Shown piece after piece: positions 6,394 to 13,462 of a stretch of DNA of 13,915 nt. The stretch spans positions 1 through 13,915 of the forward strand of contig JADGIF010000221.1 of NCBI GenBank assembly GCA_018985225.1, read 5' to 3'. The first letter of the stretch is position 1. Each line of letters opens with the position of its first letter. The position numbers and the translations under genes were made by a program. This DNA is from Amoeboradix gromovi. Taxonomy: Eukaryota > Sanchytriomycota > Sanchytriomycetes > Sanchytriales > Sanchytriaceae. The notes beneath the pieces were generated by a model that was not told the origin of the DNA, did no database searches, and saw nothing but the letters and a program-made list of their open reading frames with translations.

Positions 6394-7647
6394 ATGTCAA
6401 AAATTAAACTTGGATTCATTGGATGGGGAGAAATGTCTAAAATGTACTACAGGCATCTGGAAAATGTAGAGTATCTTGTGAATGATCTGGCGCATGTTCT
6501 CCCGAATATTATTAGTGCGTATCCAGACGTCAAAGTTTATGAAAATCCTATTCATGTAGCAAGAGAAGCAGACTATTTGATATTTAGTGTAGACACCAAA
6601 TCACTAGAGCCTGTTGTTAAGCTGGTTGGGCCTAGCATTAAAATGAATGCTATTGTTGGAGGTACGACTTCCATTAAGCAAATGGAGATTGAATTATTTG
6701 AGAAATACGTGCCAAGTGATGTGGCAATTATTACATTCCATTCCATGCATGGGCCATTGGTCGACCCTACTGGCATGCCGCTTGTCTTTATCCCTTTTAG
6801 GTGTACTTCTATACAGAAGACAATTGTATTAAAGCTCTTAGCACCATTAAAATCCAAACTAGTAGAGATGGAGACTGGAAGTGAGCATGATAGAATAACA
6901 GCAGATACACAAGCCGTAACTCATGTCAGCTTCATGGCCATGGGATTAGCTTGGAAGAACCAGGCTCTCTACCCGTGGGAAACGGATTTGTATGTTGGTG
7001 GGATCGAAAATGTCAAAATTGGATTTATGTGCAGAATATTCAACAGTGCATGGCATGTCTATGCCGGGTTAGCTATAAGTAATACCAATGCCCACTTTCA
7101 AGTCAGTCAATATTCAAAAAGTGTTCAAAGCCTATTCCGGTTAATGATAGAGGAAAATGAAGTAGAATTTAGGAGTCGCATATACAAAGCCAAAGAATTT
7201 GTATTTAAGAACAGAGGCTCTGAATTGCTGCTTAGCGATGCTGTATTGCAAAAGCACTCACTTGGTGGTCCAACTACTCCAAAACTATCTAACTCGCATT
7301 TATCATTGTTGGCTGTGGTAGACAGCTGGTATGCTCTAGGAGTTAGCCCATATGATCATTTAATATGTGAAACTCCTCCATTTAGATTGTGGTTGGGGAT
7401 TGTCGAATATTTGTTTTGCAATGACACACTGCTAGAACTGTCAATCCAAACTGCATTGTTTAACAAAAGCATTAGATCTGATGATCTTGCGTTCTGCGCA
7501 GCAGCTCAAACATGGGTACAATTAATATGCACTAAATCTTATGAATCATACAAAACGCAATTTGAAGAAATACAGCTGTTCTTTAAAGACAAATTGAAAG
7601 CTGGGTTTGACATGTCAAGCAAAATAATAACAAAGTTGAAAAAATAA
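6394..7647 (+). CDS. TYR1: Prephenate dehydrogenase [NADP+]
   Basis: TYR1 converts prephenate to 4-hydroxyphenylpyruvate, the penultimate step of tyrosine synthesis, in the cytosol. The 417 residues align along their length with S. cerevisiae Tyr1 (452). The dinucleotide loop is GFIGWGEMS (7-15), followed by DYLIFSVD and IVGGTTS. Next come HSMHGP (116-121; yeast HSLHGP), EHDRITADTQAVTH (164-177), YGGLENVK-like VGGIENVK, WHVYAGLAI, NSHLSLLAVVDSW and PYDHLIC. Two oddities stand out. The third loop glycine is Ser (yeast GLGDMG), and a few residues are missing between the loop helix and the second strand. The mostly intact conserved blocks suggest an active enzyme, so this organism probably makes its own tyrosine. 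The TAA stop lies inside AATAAA, 2 bp from the convergent RPF2 stop. Confidence 0.95.
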   Translation: MSKIKLGFIGWGEMSKMYYRHLENVEYLVNDLAHVLPNIISAYPDVKVYENPIHVAREADYLIFSVDTKSLEPVVKLVGPSIKMNAIVGGTTSIKQMEIELFEKYVPSDVAIITFHSMHGPLVDPTGMPLVFIPFRCTSIQKTIVLKLLAPLKSKLVEMETGSEHDRITADTQAVTHVSFMAMGLAWKNQALYPWETDLYVGGIENVKIGFMCRIFNSAWHVYAGLAISNTNAHFQVSQYSKSVQSLFRLMIEENEVEFRSRIYKAKEFVFKNRGSELLLSDAVLQKHSLGGPTTPKLSNSHLSLLAVVDSWYALGVSPYDHLICETPPFRLWLGIVEYLFCNDTLLELSIQTALFNKSIRSDDLAFCAAAQTWVQLICTKSYESYKTQFEEIQLFFKDKLKAGFDMSSKIITKLKK

Positions 7648-7654
7648 ATTTATT
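7643..7654. terminator. Palindromic two-way poly(A) signal containing both stop codons
   Basis: The same 12-bp palindrome AATAAATTTATT as at the FAR11/BDP1 junction. Here the TAA stops of TYR1 (7645-7647) and RPF2 (7652-7650) both lie inside the palindrome, separated by only AT. Signal function is inferred from AATAAA on each strand. Confidence 0.82.
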
Positions 7655-8543
7655 TTAATCCTTTTAATTTACGAGGCTGCAGATCCGCCAAATCCTGTTG
7701 CTCAACGTATACACGAGCAACCATATCACCCATTTCAGTAGTAGATACATTCTTTTGCTTCTTTGCTTCTTTTGGCAGTTTTACTGATTGCTTCCATACA
7801 TCTTGCTGAGGGAATTGAACCCTACGAAGTTCGTAATCAATTCTAGGTCCGATTTCCACCAATTCAACCTTTGGAAGAGATAACTCTGACTTTTTCATTA
7901 GCACGCTGTAGCAGCGCATAAAGACTTTACCATTAGTGATTGAGTTATCCTTAGAGGTAGATGTACGTGTGGTAGCGGAATCCAGAGTAAAAGTGATCAT
8001 CCACTTATTGCCATCCAATGCAATTTTATCAACAGTTGGATCACCTCTAAAGAAGTCTGAAAAATAATTTTGAAGGTTTTTGACCTCTAAGTTACTCTCC
8101 CAGTCGCCTACAAATGACAAAAATGGACGACTCCCAAAGTCTGGCAACAATGTCGCATCCTTCACGATATCAGCACTCTTCTTGAAATTAGTAACACCTA
8201 ACTCATACATGTCTAATATCTGGTAATTATACAATCTTATAAAACAAAATTGATTTGGTCTTTTCTTAGAGTGAGAGGCAAGTACTAGTAGACTGGCATC
8301 ACTTTTTTGAGAGATAAATTCAACAGAAGCAGAATCTTCAAATGGTCTGATGTTATTGTTTTTGACGAATTTAATTCCCCAAGGAACCTTCATGTTGAAC
8401 AGCTCCGCCATACAATTTATGAGAATTTGTGATGTTTTAGATGATTTCATAAATACAACTTGCTTTCCGTTTTCTATCCTTTTGGATTCCTTTTCTTGCA
8501 ATGCTTTCTTACCTTTTCGGGTTTTCGCTTTCTTAGTATCCAT
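7650..8543 (-). CDS. RPF2: Ribosome biogenesis factor RPF2 (Brix domain)
   Basis: RPF2 pairs with RRS1 in the nucleolus to load 5S RNP (5S rRNA, uL18, uL5) onto pre-60S particles. The 297-residue product follows yeast Rpf2 closely: a basic start (KKAKTRKGKKAL), NNNIRPFED (62-70), SLLVLASHSKKRPN, YNYQILDMYELGV, FSDFFRGDPT, EIGPRIDYELRR (about 230-241) and the closing QDLADLQPRKLKGLK. The acidic C-terminal tail of yeast Rpf2 (about 45 residues) is absent, and the protein stops right after KGLK. The frame extends 26 codons upstream to a GTG, but the first ATG (8541-8543) gives a start like yeast MIRTVKPKNARAKRAL. Confidence 0.95.
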   Translation of the reverse strand: MDTKKAKTRKGKKALQEKESKRIENGKQVVFMKSSKTSQILINCMAELFNMKVPWGIKFVKNNNIRPFEDSASVEFISQKSDASLLVLASHSKKRPNQFCFIRLYNYQILDMYELGVTNFKKSADIVKDATLLPDFGSRPFLSFVGDWESNLEVKNLQNYFSDFFRGDPTVDKIALDGNKWMITFTLDSATTRTSTSKDNSITNGKVFMRCYSVLMKKSELSLPKVELVEIGPRIDYELRRVQFPQQDVWKQSVKLPKEAKKQKNVSTTEMGDMVARVYVEQQDLADLQPRKLKGLK

Positions 8544-8689
8544 GTATCCTCCGTTTACAAAATTTGGGACACTTTGGGAAAACGGCCCCAAGTATAAATC
8601 TAAAGATATTCCTTGCGACACTATCCAATTGTAAGAGCCTATTTCAGCCCTTTGCTACCAACTTGGGCATTTATGCATAATCAAAGATA

Positions 8690-8897
8690 TCAACGACTTT
8701 TTTTACCGCAGCATTCTTGTCCTGACCAAACAGTGTTGCTAAAACACCAAAAATCGTTGGCCAGCTCTCTAGCAGGTGCTGCTAGATGCTTTCTGATTAG
8801 ATTCTTAGAGCTGCCTATCAGTAAATGACTCTATCTCTTTTTTCTCACTTATCATTGAAGCACAACTTCGAAACTCTTGTACTTCCTTATTTGCCAT
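8690..8897 (-). CDS. Candidate tiny spliced gene, about 57 residues
   Basis: Minus-strand ATG at 8897-8895 lies 61 nt downstream of a TATA palindrome, close to the TATA-ATG spacing of the DEK_C-like gene. The frame (MANKEVQEFRSCASM) would end after 30 codons. Splicing a GTGAGA donor at 8848 to a TAG acceptor at 8815 (34 nt) joins it to a 40-codon frame containing LIRKHLAAPARELANDFWCF and ECCGKKSR, ending in TGA at 8692-8690. A CATAAA variant signal begins 15 nt after the stop. With it, the flanking gaps become 146 and 181 bp, more like the rest of the window. No family is recognised and the intron is very short, so this is a hypothesis. Confidence 0.27.
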
Positions 8898-8958
8898 CCA
8901 TTCATGATGATTCACAGATACAACAAAATTTAAGTGATAAGAACTATGGCAATGTATG

Positions 8959-8968
8959 GTATATATAC
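8959..8968. promoter_or_regulatory. TATA-type palindrome
   Basis: GTATATATAC is a perfect 10-bp palindrome in non-coding sequence, placed where a TATA box for a minus-strand start near 8897 would be. Confidence 0.35.
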
Positions 8969-9077
8969 TATTTACTATCACATTGTTTAAGTTAAATTTC
9001 CGATTTCAATTAACTCTTAAAGTCTACAGAGTGTACTTCAGGGTCACAATTTAGCCTATTTTGCAAATCGAGAGTCA

Positions 9078-9083
9078 TTTATT
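9078..9083 (-). terminator. Poly(A) signal containing the PTRHD1 stop codon
   Basis: The end reads TTCAAATAAATGAC on the minus strand: the TAA stop (9081-9079) is inside AATAAA. It is the only main gene end where AATAAA is followed by TG rather than TT or another AAT repeat. Confidence 0.6.
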
Positions 9084-9408
9084 TGAACAGCTTCAACGCT
9101 TTTAAGTAGTCAGGTCTATCATTTGGATTAATAGGAATCACCGCCATTGCTACAGCGATGTTTTCGGGTTGTTCTATCCATTCAACAAATTTGATTTTAT
9201 CGCTCTCTAAACTCATTTTTAATTTTTGGAAATCTTTGTCATTTGCACCTAGAACTACTTTTCTCATAGCATATCCTTGATCCAGGTATTCTCTCATTTC
9301 CTCATGATATTTGTGAACTAATAAGCTAACAGCGTGCGCTGCCTGTGCTGCCTGTGGACCAGCCTTCCATTTCAGATCACTTCTCAAAACTATGTAGAGA
9401 ATGCTCAT
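9079..9408 (-). CDS. PTRHD1: PTRHD1-like peptidyl-tRNA hydrolase 2 domain protein
   Basis: This is a single PTH2-fold protein of 109 residues. It matches human PTRHD1 strongly: YIVLRSDL near the start, AGPQAAQAAHAV (human AGALVAQACHAA), MRKVVLGAND (human MRKVVLEAPD), VEWIEQPENIA (human MLWLEQPENIA) and the exact ending LFK. PTH2 enzymes free tRNA from stalled peptidyl-tRNA; whether PTRHD1 proteins do this is less certain. The frame extends to a TTG at 9429, but the ATG at 9408-9406 fits the family start (MSILYIVLRSDL). The upstream gene's stop is only 23 bp away, leaving almost no room for a separate promoter. Its mRNA probably starts inside the upstream gene or is shared with it. Confidence 0.88.
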   Translation of the reverse strand: MSILYIVLRSDLKWKAGPQAAQAAHAVSLLVHKYHEEMREYLDQGYAMRKVVLGANDKDFQKLKMSLESDKIKFVEWIEQPENIAVAMAVIPINPNDRPDYLKALKLFK

Positions 9409-9430
9409 GTTTTGGAAAAATTTATACAAA

Positions 9431-9436
9431 TTTATT
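9431..9436 (-). terminator. Poly(A) signal containing the stop of the 75-codon ORF
   Basis: Minus-strand AAATAAATTTG with the TAA stop (9434-9432) inside AATAAA. PTRHD1's ATG follows within 23 nt, so cleavage would fall at or beyond the next gene's start. Confidence 0.62.
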
Positions 9437-9659
9437 TAACATATTCGTCACATAACTCATCTAGTTTAACATTTATAATGTTGCTCATCTTCTGCAGAAC
9501 CAGTCTGTATGCCTGCTCTGGATCTATTATATCCTCACCAATTATTTCTTCTATGTTCTGATCCAACTGAACTTCTTTAACAAACCTTCCAAATACGCTC
9601 CTCCCTATCTTTTCTGTTCGTTTATCATGAAAATCCATTTTCCGTTTCAAAAATGTCAT
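9432..9659 (-). CDS. Small acidic helical protein, unknown; overlaps the preceding ORF by ATGA
   Basis: The ORF encodes 75 residues from ATG 9659-9657, or 68 from the second ATG at 9638-9636 (MDFHDKRTEKIG). The body (VFGRFVKEVQLDQ, IIDPEQAYRLVLQKM, KLDELCDEYVK) is predicted helical and acidic. I do not recognise it. Its first ATG overlaps the TGA of the coiled-coil ORF as ATGA. Because that ORF has no poly(A) signal and this one has a perfect one, the two are likely carried on one mRNA. This could be a separate cistron reached by termination-reinitiation, or the last exon of the coiled-coil gene via an unannotated intron (donors GTAGAT or GTATTC, acceptors ACAG or AAAAG fit the frames). Confidence 0.6.
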   Translation of the reverse strand: MTFLKRKMDFHDKRTEKIGRSVFGRFVKEVQLDQNIEEIIGEDIIDPEQAYRLVLQKMSNIINVKLDELCDEYVK

Positions 9660-10795
9660 CTCAATAGTTTAGATAACTCCTTTTGATGAAATTGAAGTTG
9701 ATCCAGAATACCTTGAACATTATCTACCTCTATGGATGCTAATTCTCTTTTAGTATCAAACCACAAATCCTTCAATTTGTTAGTGTCTTCACTGTTTGGG
9801 GTGTATTCAAAAGGACTATAATGCGTAGTAGATTTTATGTATTTAGGTGTGCTTTTGACAGCTGAAAACTCTTCGTCCTCTGGATTTTTTGCTATTTCTT
9901 GTAATACAATTTGATTGCTTTTCAAGGTTTCTCCCAATTTATCAATCATACTTTTTTGTTGTTCAATAATAGAGACAAACTTTGAAGGCTCTTCAGGAAG
10001 AACCGACGATGTGTCCTGCTTTTGATGGGTCTCGGATAACTTATCTCTTAGCCTTCTTATCATAGATTGAGAATTCTCCAACTGAACAAGCAGTGATTTA
10101 TTCTTTTCTTTTTCGGCTTGTAAAAGATCATAAGATCCATTTGCTTCCAGAACATTCATTGATTTTTTATTTTGCGTGTCATTTAGCCTTTCTTTTAGAT
10201 CATTATTTTCATTATTTGCGTTTTTATATTTTGCAACCATCAGCTGATATTCGTAATGCAATTTACCATACTGTACGGCCAACTTCTCGTACTCTTCACC
10301 TATATCATTATAATCGTCCACGCATAAGTTGTAATTCACTGTCAATTTATCCAGGGCGTCTTGACAAGTTCTTAATTTAGAATAGGAATTATCCAATTGT
10401 ATTTGAGTATCTAACAACTGCTGGTTCAATTTCAGTGTTGAGTCATTGGCTTGAAAATTTACTTGATGCTTAAATTCTGATTGCCGGTACCTTTTTAATT
10501 CATCAAGCTCAATTTCTTGTTTATCCAACAAGTTTTGATATTCATCCAATTTCAAGCTCAACTCTTCTACAGAGTAGGCCTCCTTCTCAGTTTGTAATTG
10601 TGCATTGTGTAAGTCGGGTATAGTTTGTATTTGCTCATTCTTGAATTGGACATTTGTTCCAGTTTTCACAGCTTTATGTACTTTTACATTTTCATTTAAA
10701 CCTCTTTTTATGAATGGCTTGCTCATGTTTTTACGATCAATAGCATCTTTAAGCTGGTTGTATTCCGATGAAAATTCTTCAAACAGTTTATTCAT
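9656..10795 (-). CDS. Long coiled-coil protein, unknown
   Basis: The 379-residue protein is dominated by heptad-like coiled coil from about residue 70 to 295 (SVEELSLKLDEYQNLLDKQ, YEKLAVQYGKLHYEYQ, LLQAEKEKNKSLLVQLE). It has a basic N terminus and a Ser/Thr/Pro segment (TPKYIKSTTHYSPFEYTPNS) that could be phosphorylated. A short C-terminal helix follows (VQGILDQLQFHQKELSKLL). This layout is common in spindle-pole, kinetochore and cytoskeletal scaffold proteins, but no specific family is visible. The first ATG (10795-10793) is taken; the frame extends three codons to a TTG. It starts 51 bp after the MMS19 stop. Its TGA overlaps the next ORF's ATG and no AATAAA follows, unlike every other main gene in the window. 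Confidence 0.8.
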   Translation of the reverse strand: MNKLFEEFSSEYNQLKDAIDRKNMSKPFIKRGLNENVKVHKAVKTGTNVQFKNEQIQTIPDLHNAQLQTEKEAYSVEELSLKLDEYQNLLDKQEIELDELKRYRQSEFKHQVNFQANDSTLKLNQQLLDTQIQLDNSYSKLRTCQDALDKLTVNYNLCVDDYNDIGEEYEKLAVQYGKLHYEYQLMVAKYKNANNENNDLKERLNDTQNKKSMNVLEANGSYDLLQAEKEKNKSLLVQLENSQSMIRRLRDKLSETHQKQDTSSVLPEEPSKFVSIIEQQKSMIDKLGETLKSNQIVLQEIAKNPEDEEFSAVKSTPKYIKSTTHYSPFEYTPNSEDTNKLKDLWFDTKRELASIEVDNVQGILDQLQFHQKELSKLLR

Positions 10796-10834
10796 TAAAT
10801 TCAAATTGTTTCAAAACAACTAATTAAAAATCAA

Positions 10835-10844
10835 TTTATTTATT
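10835..10844 (-). terminator. Tandem poly(A) signal of MMS19
   Basis: Minus-strand AATAAATAAA, two overlapping AATAAA hexamers, begins 2 nt after the TGA stop of MMS19 and is followed by a T-rich stretch. Confidence 0.6.
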
Positions 10845-10846
10845 CT

Positions 10847-13462
10847 TCAGCTGTGCAATAATATGTACGCATACCGCACTTTAATTGCAGTCGTTCTTAC
10901 TATTCTCTTCTGGTCATCCAACATCGGCCTTAGAGCATTAATTACCAAATCCTTGAATCTTAAAGGATTGTGAATTGATCCGAGAGTTTGTAAGCAATTC
11001 AATGCCAAAAGTTTGACCTGCAGTTCATTACTTTGTATGCATTTTAACAGCTTTTCTATGATGTTGTTTAATGTGTTCACATCAATATCGTTTGGCAATG
11101 CCTTTGCCAAGCTGGCAAGAGCCTTTAACTGCAATTCCTGGACTAGTAATGCATCTATTAGAATAGGTAACAATGTATCTATCTCCATTAACACAATACT
11201 TTCGCTCATATTATTGATAAATCCGAATATTGCGCTCAAGTAGTTATTTTTTTTTTCATCTTGCAGCGACCTATACTGGAATAATTCCTCTGATACCTGA
11301 TAAAACATACGTTGAACTGCGAAACTCTTTATCTTGCAAAAGTTTAAGTTACTCAATGTATCATCATAATTGAACACTATTTCAAACAACTTACTAGCCA
11401 TTTTACTGTTTGATCCATTTAGTAGCGCCGCCAATACCTGGAGCAATGACTTGGATGTCGTATGGCATTTGGAAATAGCTGCCTTTGTAATCCATGCATA
11501 TATTAGACCATTTTGCTTAAATTCCTCGGTATTTAAAGTATTCAATCTAGTTGAAAACGATTTGAAGTCTAATGAATCAATAAACCTAGTAAGAATGTTA
11601 TTTGGGAGTTTGTTAAGCATGTTTGCGACCACTTTCGAGAAGCATTCGTAAAATATCGGATGAGTAGTAGCTTTTACAAAATGTCGTGTAATAGCATCCA
11701 AGTCGTCATCAAAATCATACTGCCGTAGTCCACACATAGCAGAGCAGTATACAAGTGTGATATTGCGACACTCTATCATTGTAATACTGTTTTTGTCATT
11801 ATGGATATTTGCTATTTCACGAACATATTTCATTAATTTTAGTTGACCATTAATCGACAAGCAGCAAGTTAGCAACAGAACCATTTTCGAAAGTATTGCA
11901 TCGCACTGTGAATAATGTATTTTCTCATGAAATGCGTCAATCAACAAATACATTATTTCAAGCAGTCTATCATCAATAATCCTTCTTGGTAACATATTGT
12001 CCTTTAATATGATGACAATGAGGTCCATGATGTTCATTGCATCATCAGATGTCGTGGTAGCTAGAAGTTGATTCAGTATGTTATGTAAGACAAAATCTAC
12101 ACATTTGGATTCAGAGAGCGACAAAATAGCTTTTATAGCGTAGTCCAGTTTCGATGGCAGCAAGTGGCATATGTAGTCACACATCATACCCGGTGCGATG
12201 CATTCCTTAGTATATACATCTGCTAGTTCTCTAATACCGGTTATTATGCATTCTCGTACTAGTTGCGATGTGTCATGAATTGCTTTCGTGAATTTGGTTA
12301 AAATTTGTGCCAAAGAAGAGTCCGTGAAGCAGCCCTGTATTAATAGTATGCGCCTTAGGTTAGAAAAGGCAGACACTCTTAACGGCGCAAACTCAGATAC
12401 ATACCCATCTTCCAAAATGACCAGAAACTTTTCATTAAATTCCAATAGATCCGCAGCAACAAATCCTTCGCATTCCTGGATTCCCTTTAACACTTCTTCA
12501 ACCCTGTCTAAAACAGCGCTTTTAAACACAAGAACATCGCTGGAATGATACATTGAGCAGAAAACTAACGCTGTGTTTGTAATTATTTTAGAGCAGTTGC
12601 TGGGACAAGAGCAACAACAAGAAAGAAGTTGAGACGCCAACCTAGCATTTCTGGAATCCGGTGGAGTCATATTCTCAACAGCCTTTGTAATTACAACTTC
12701 TAGTAACGGTGGGAAGTTGTCGACAAGTTTAGACATACATGGAATGGCATCAGGTCTGCATCGTACAAATATATCCTCAAATAAGATGGATTGCAATTTA
12801 TCCAAGTGTGGTATGGACTGAGCCTTGTCCAAAGAAGAATTTAACAACGAAAGAGATTGCTTTGGTTCCGCTTCTATTTTATCCATTATTAATTCAATTG
12901 TTAGTGGTAAAAAATGTGGTGAGGACAATATTTCTTGAAGGAGTGACTTCAGCAGCTTATCCGTTGTGCGATCTGCATTACTTGTAAAAGTTATTGGAAA
13001 ATAGCAACTCGTAACTTCATACAGGCTATCTCTAATTTTAGAAATATCAATCATATGAATTAACTTTAAAGTGGAAGCAAAGATAATGCACAAGTTGCGC
13101 GGATCTTTTTCACCATCAATGGATTGTGTGTAAAGCTCAATAAAAGTTGGAGATGGTGAACAACTTCTAATAAACTGTTCAAACAATAAAAAAATGTTTT
13201 TTCGACTGTTGTATGGGTTTGATTGAACATTAATAGTCTTGTTCAATTCTTGAATAATCTTTTTTAGCAGTTCGGGAGTGAGTTTGCTTTTGTGCAAAAC
13301 TAAGTAATTCAGTATTGTATCAACGCTAAGTGTGTCCTCAATTCTACCAATAAGGAAATCAAGAATGTGGACCACTTGTGATTCTTCTGTTGTGAATTCA
13401 ATCAGCTCTTCTATAGCACGTTGTCTTTCATAAGGATCAGTTGATTTCAACAACTCTGACAT
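10847..13462 (-). CDS. MMS19: Cytosolic Fe-S targeting factor MMS19/MET18
   Basis: MMS19 (yeast Met18) is the HEAT-repeat platform of the CIA targeting complex, which delivers Fe-S clusters to DNA polymerases, helicases such as XPD and other nuclear enzymes. The 871-residue protein carries the N-terminal signature DGEKDPRNL (116-124; yeast GEKDPRNLL) and EVTSCYFPITF (149-159; yeast LFCYFPITF). Alpha-helical HEAT repeats fill the rest. The C-terminal block LDDQKRIVRTTAIKVRYAY matches yeast LSDKKRIIRKQCVDTRQVYY. Yeast and human proteins are about 1030 residues. Here about 45 N-terminal residues are missing and the middle is condensed. The start ATG (13462-13460) opens within what is the first HEAT-like helix of the homologues (LKSTDPYERQRA parallels human LTSPDPSERARG). 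A short upstream exon is therefore possible, but none is convincing. Confidence 0.92.
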   Translation of the reverse strand: MSELLKSTDPYERQRAIEELIEFTTEESQVVHILDFLIGRIEDTLSVDTILNYLVLHKSKLTPELLKKIIQELNKTINVQSNPYNSRKNIFLLFEQFIRSCSPSPTFIELYTQSIDGEKDPRNLCIIFASTLKLIHMIDISKIRDSLYEVTSCYFPITFTSNADRTTDKLLKSLLQEILSSPHFLPLTIELIMDKIEAEPKQSLSLLNSSLDKAQSIPHLDKLQSILFEDIFVRCRPDAIPCMSKLVDNFPPLLEVVITKAVENMTPPDSRNARLASQLLSCCCSCPSNCSKIITNTALVFCSMYHSSDVLVFKSAVLDRVEEVLKGIQECEGFVAADLLEFNEKFLVILEDGYVSEFAPLRVSAFSNLRRILLIQGCFTDSSLAQILTKFTKAIHDTSQLVRECIITGIRELADVYTKECIAPGMMCDYICHLLPSKLDYAIKAILSLSESKCVDFVLHNILNQLLATTTSDDAMNIMDLIVIILKDNMLPRRIIDDRLLEIMYLLIDAFHEKIHYSQCDAILSKMVLLLTCCLSINGQLKLMKYVREIANIHNDKNSITMIECRNITLVYCSAMCGLRQYDFDDDLDAITRHFVKATTHPIFYECFSKVVANMLNKLPNNILTRFIDSLDFKSFSTRLNTLNTEEFKQNGLIYAWITKAAISKCHTTSKSLLQVLAALLNGSNSKMASKLFEIVFNYDDTLSNLNFCKIKSFAVQRMFYQVSEELFQYRSLQDEKKNNYLSAIFGFINNMSESIVLMEIDTLLPILIDALLVQELQLKALASLAKALPNDIDVNTLNNIIEKLLKCIQSNELQVKLLALNCLQTLGSIHNPLRFKDLVINALRPMLDDQKRIVRTTAIKVRYAYILLHS

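Larger units (their letters stand above)
8544..9078. other. Intergenic stretch with unresolved small ORFs
   Basis: This 535-bp region separates RPF2 from PTRHD1. It holds a TATA palindrome (8959-8968), a possible tiny spliced minus-strand gene (8690-8897) and, overlapping it, a plus-strand frame of 51 codons (ATG 8673 to TGA 8828) ending in AGTAAATGA. Only one of the two is likely to be used, and neither matches a family I know. A C-box-like ATGATGA (8904-8910) has no D box partner. Confidence 0.5.

Noticed and set aside
8544-8621. N-terminal extension of RPF2 from a GTG
   Set aside because: The extension has no ATG and no similarity to RPF2, while the ATG at 8543 gives a family-like basic start.
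8673-8828. Plus-strand 51-codon ORF in the RPF2-PTRHD1 gap
   Set aside because: It ends in AGTAAATGA, but there is no promoter-like element and it overlaps the minus-strand candidate; kept only as an alternative.
8904-8910. C/D snoRNA (ATGATGA C box)
   Set aside because: No CTGA D box or terminal stem follows within a sensible distance on the same strand.
9640-9670. Programmed -1 frameshift joining the coiled-coil and small ORFs
   Set aside because: The frames overlap only across ACT ATT GAG ATGA after a stop in the second frame, and no X-XXY-YYZ slippery heptamer occurs there.
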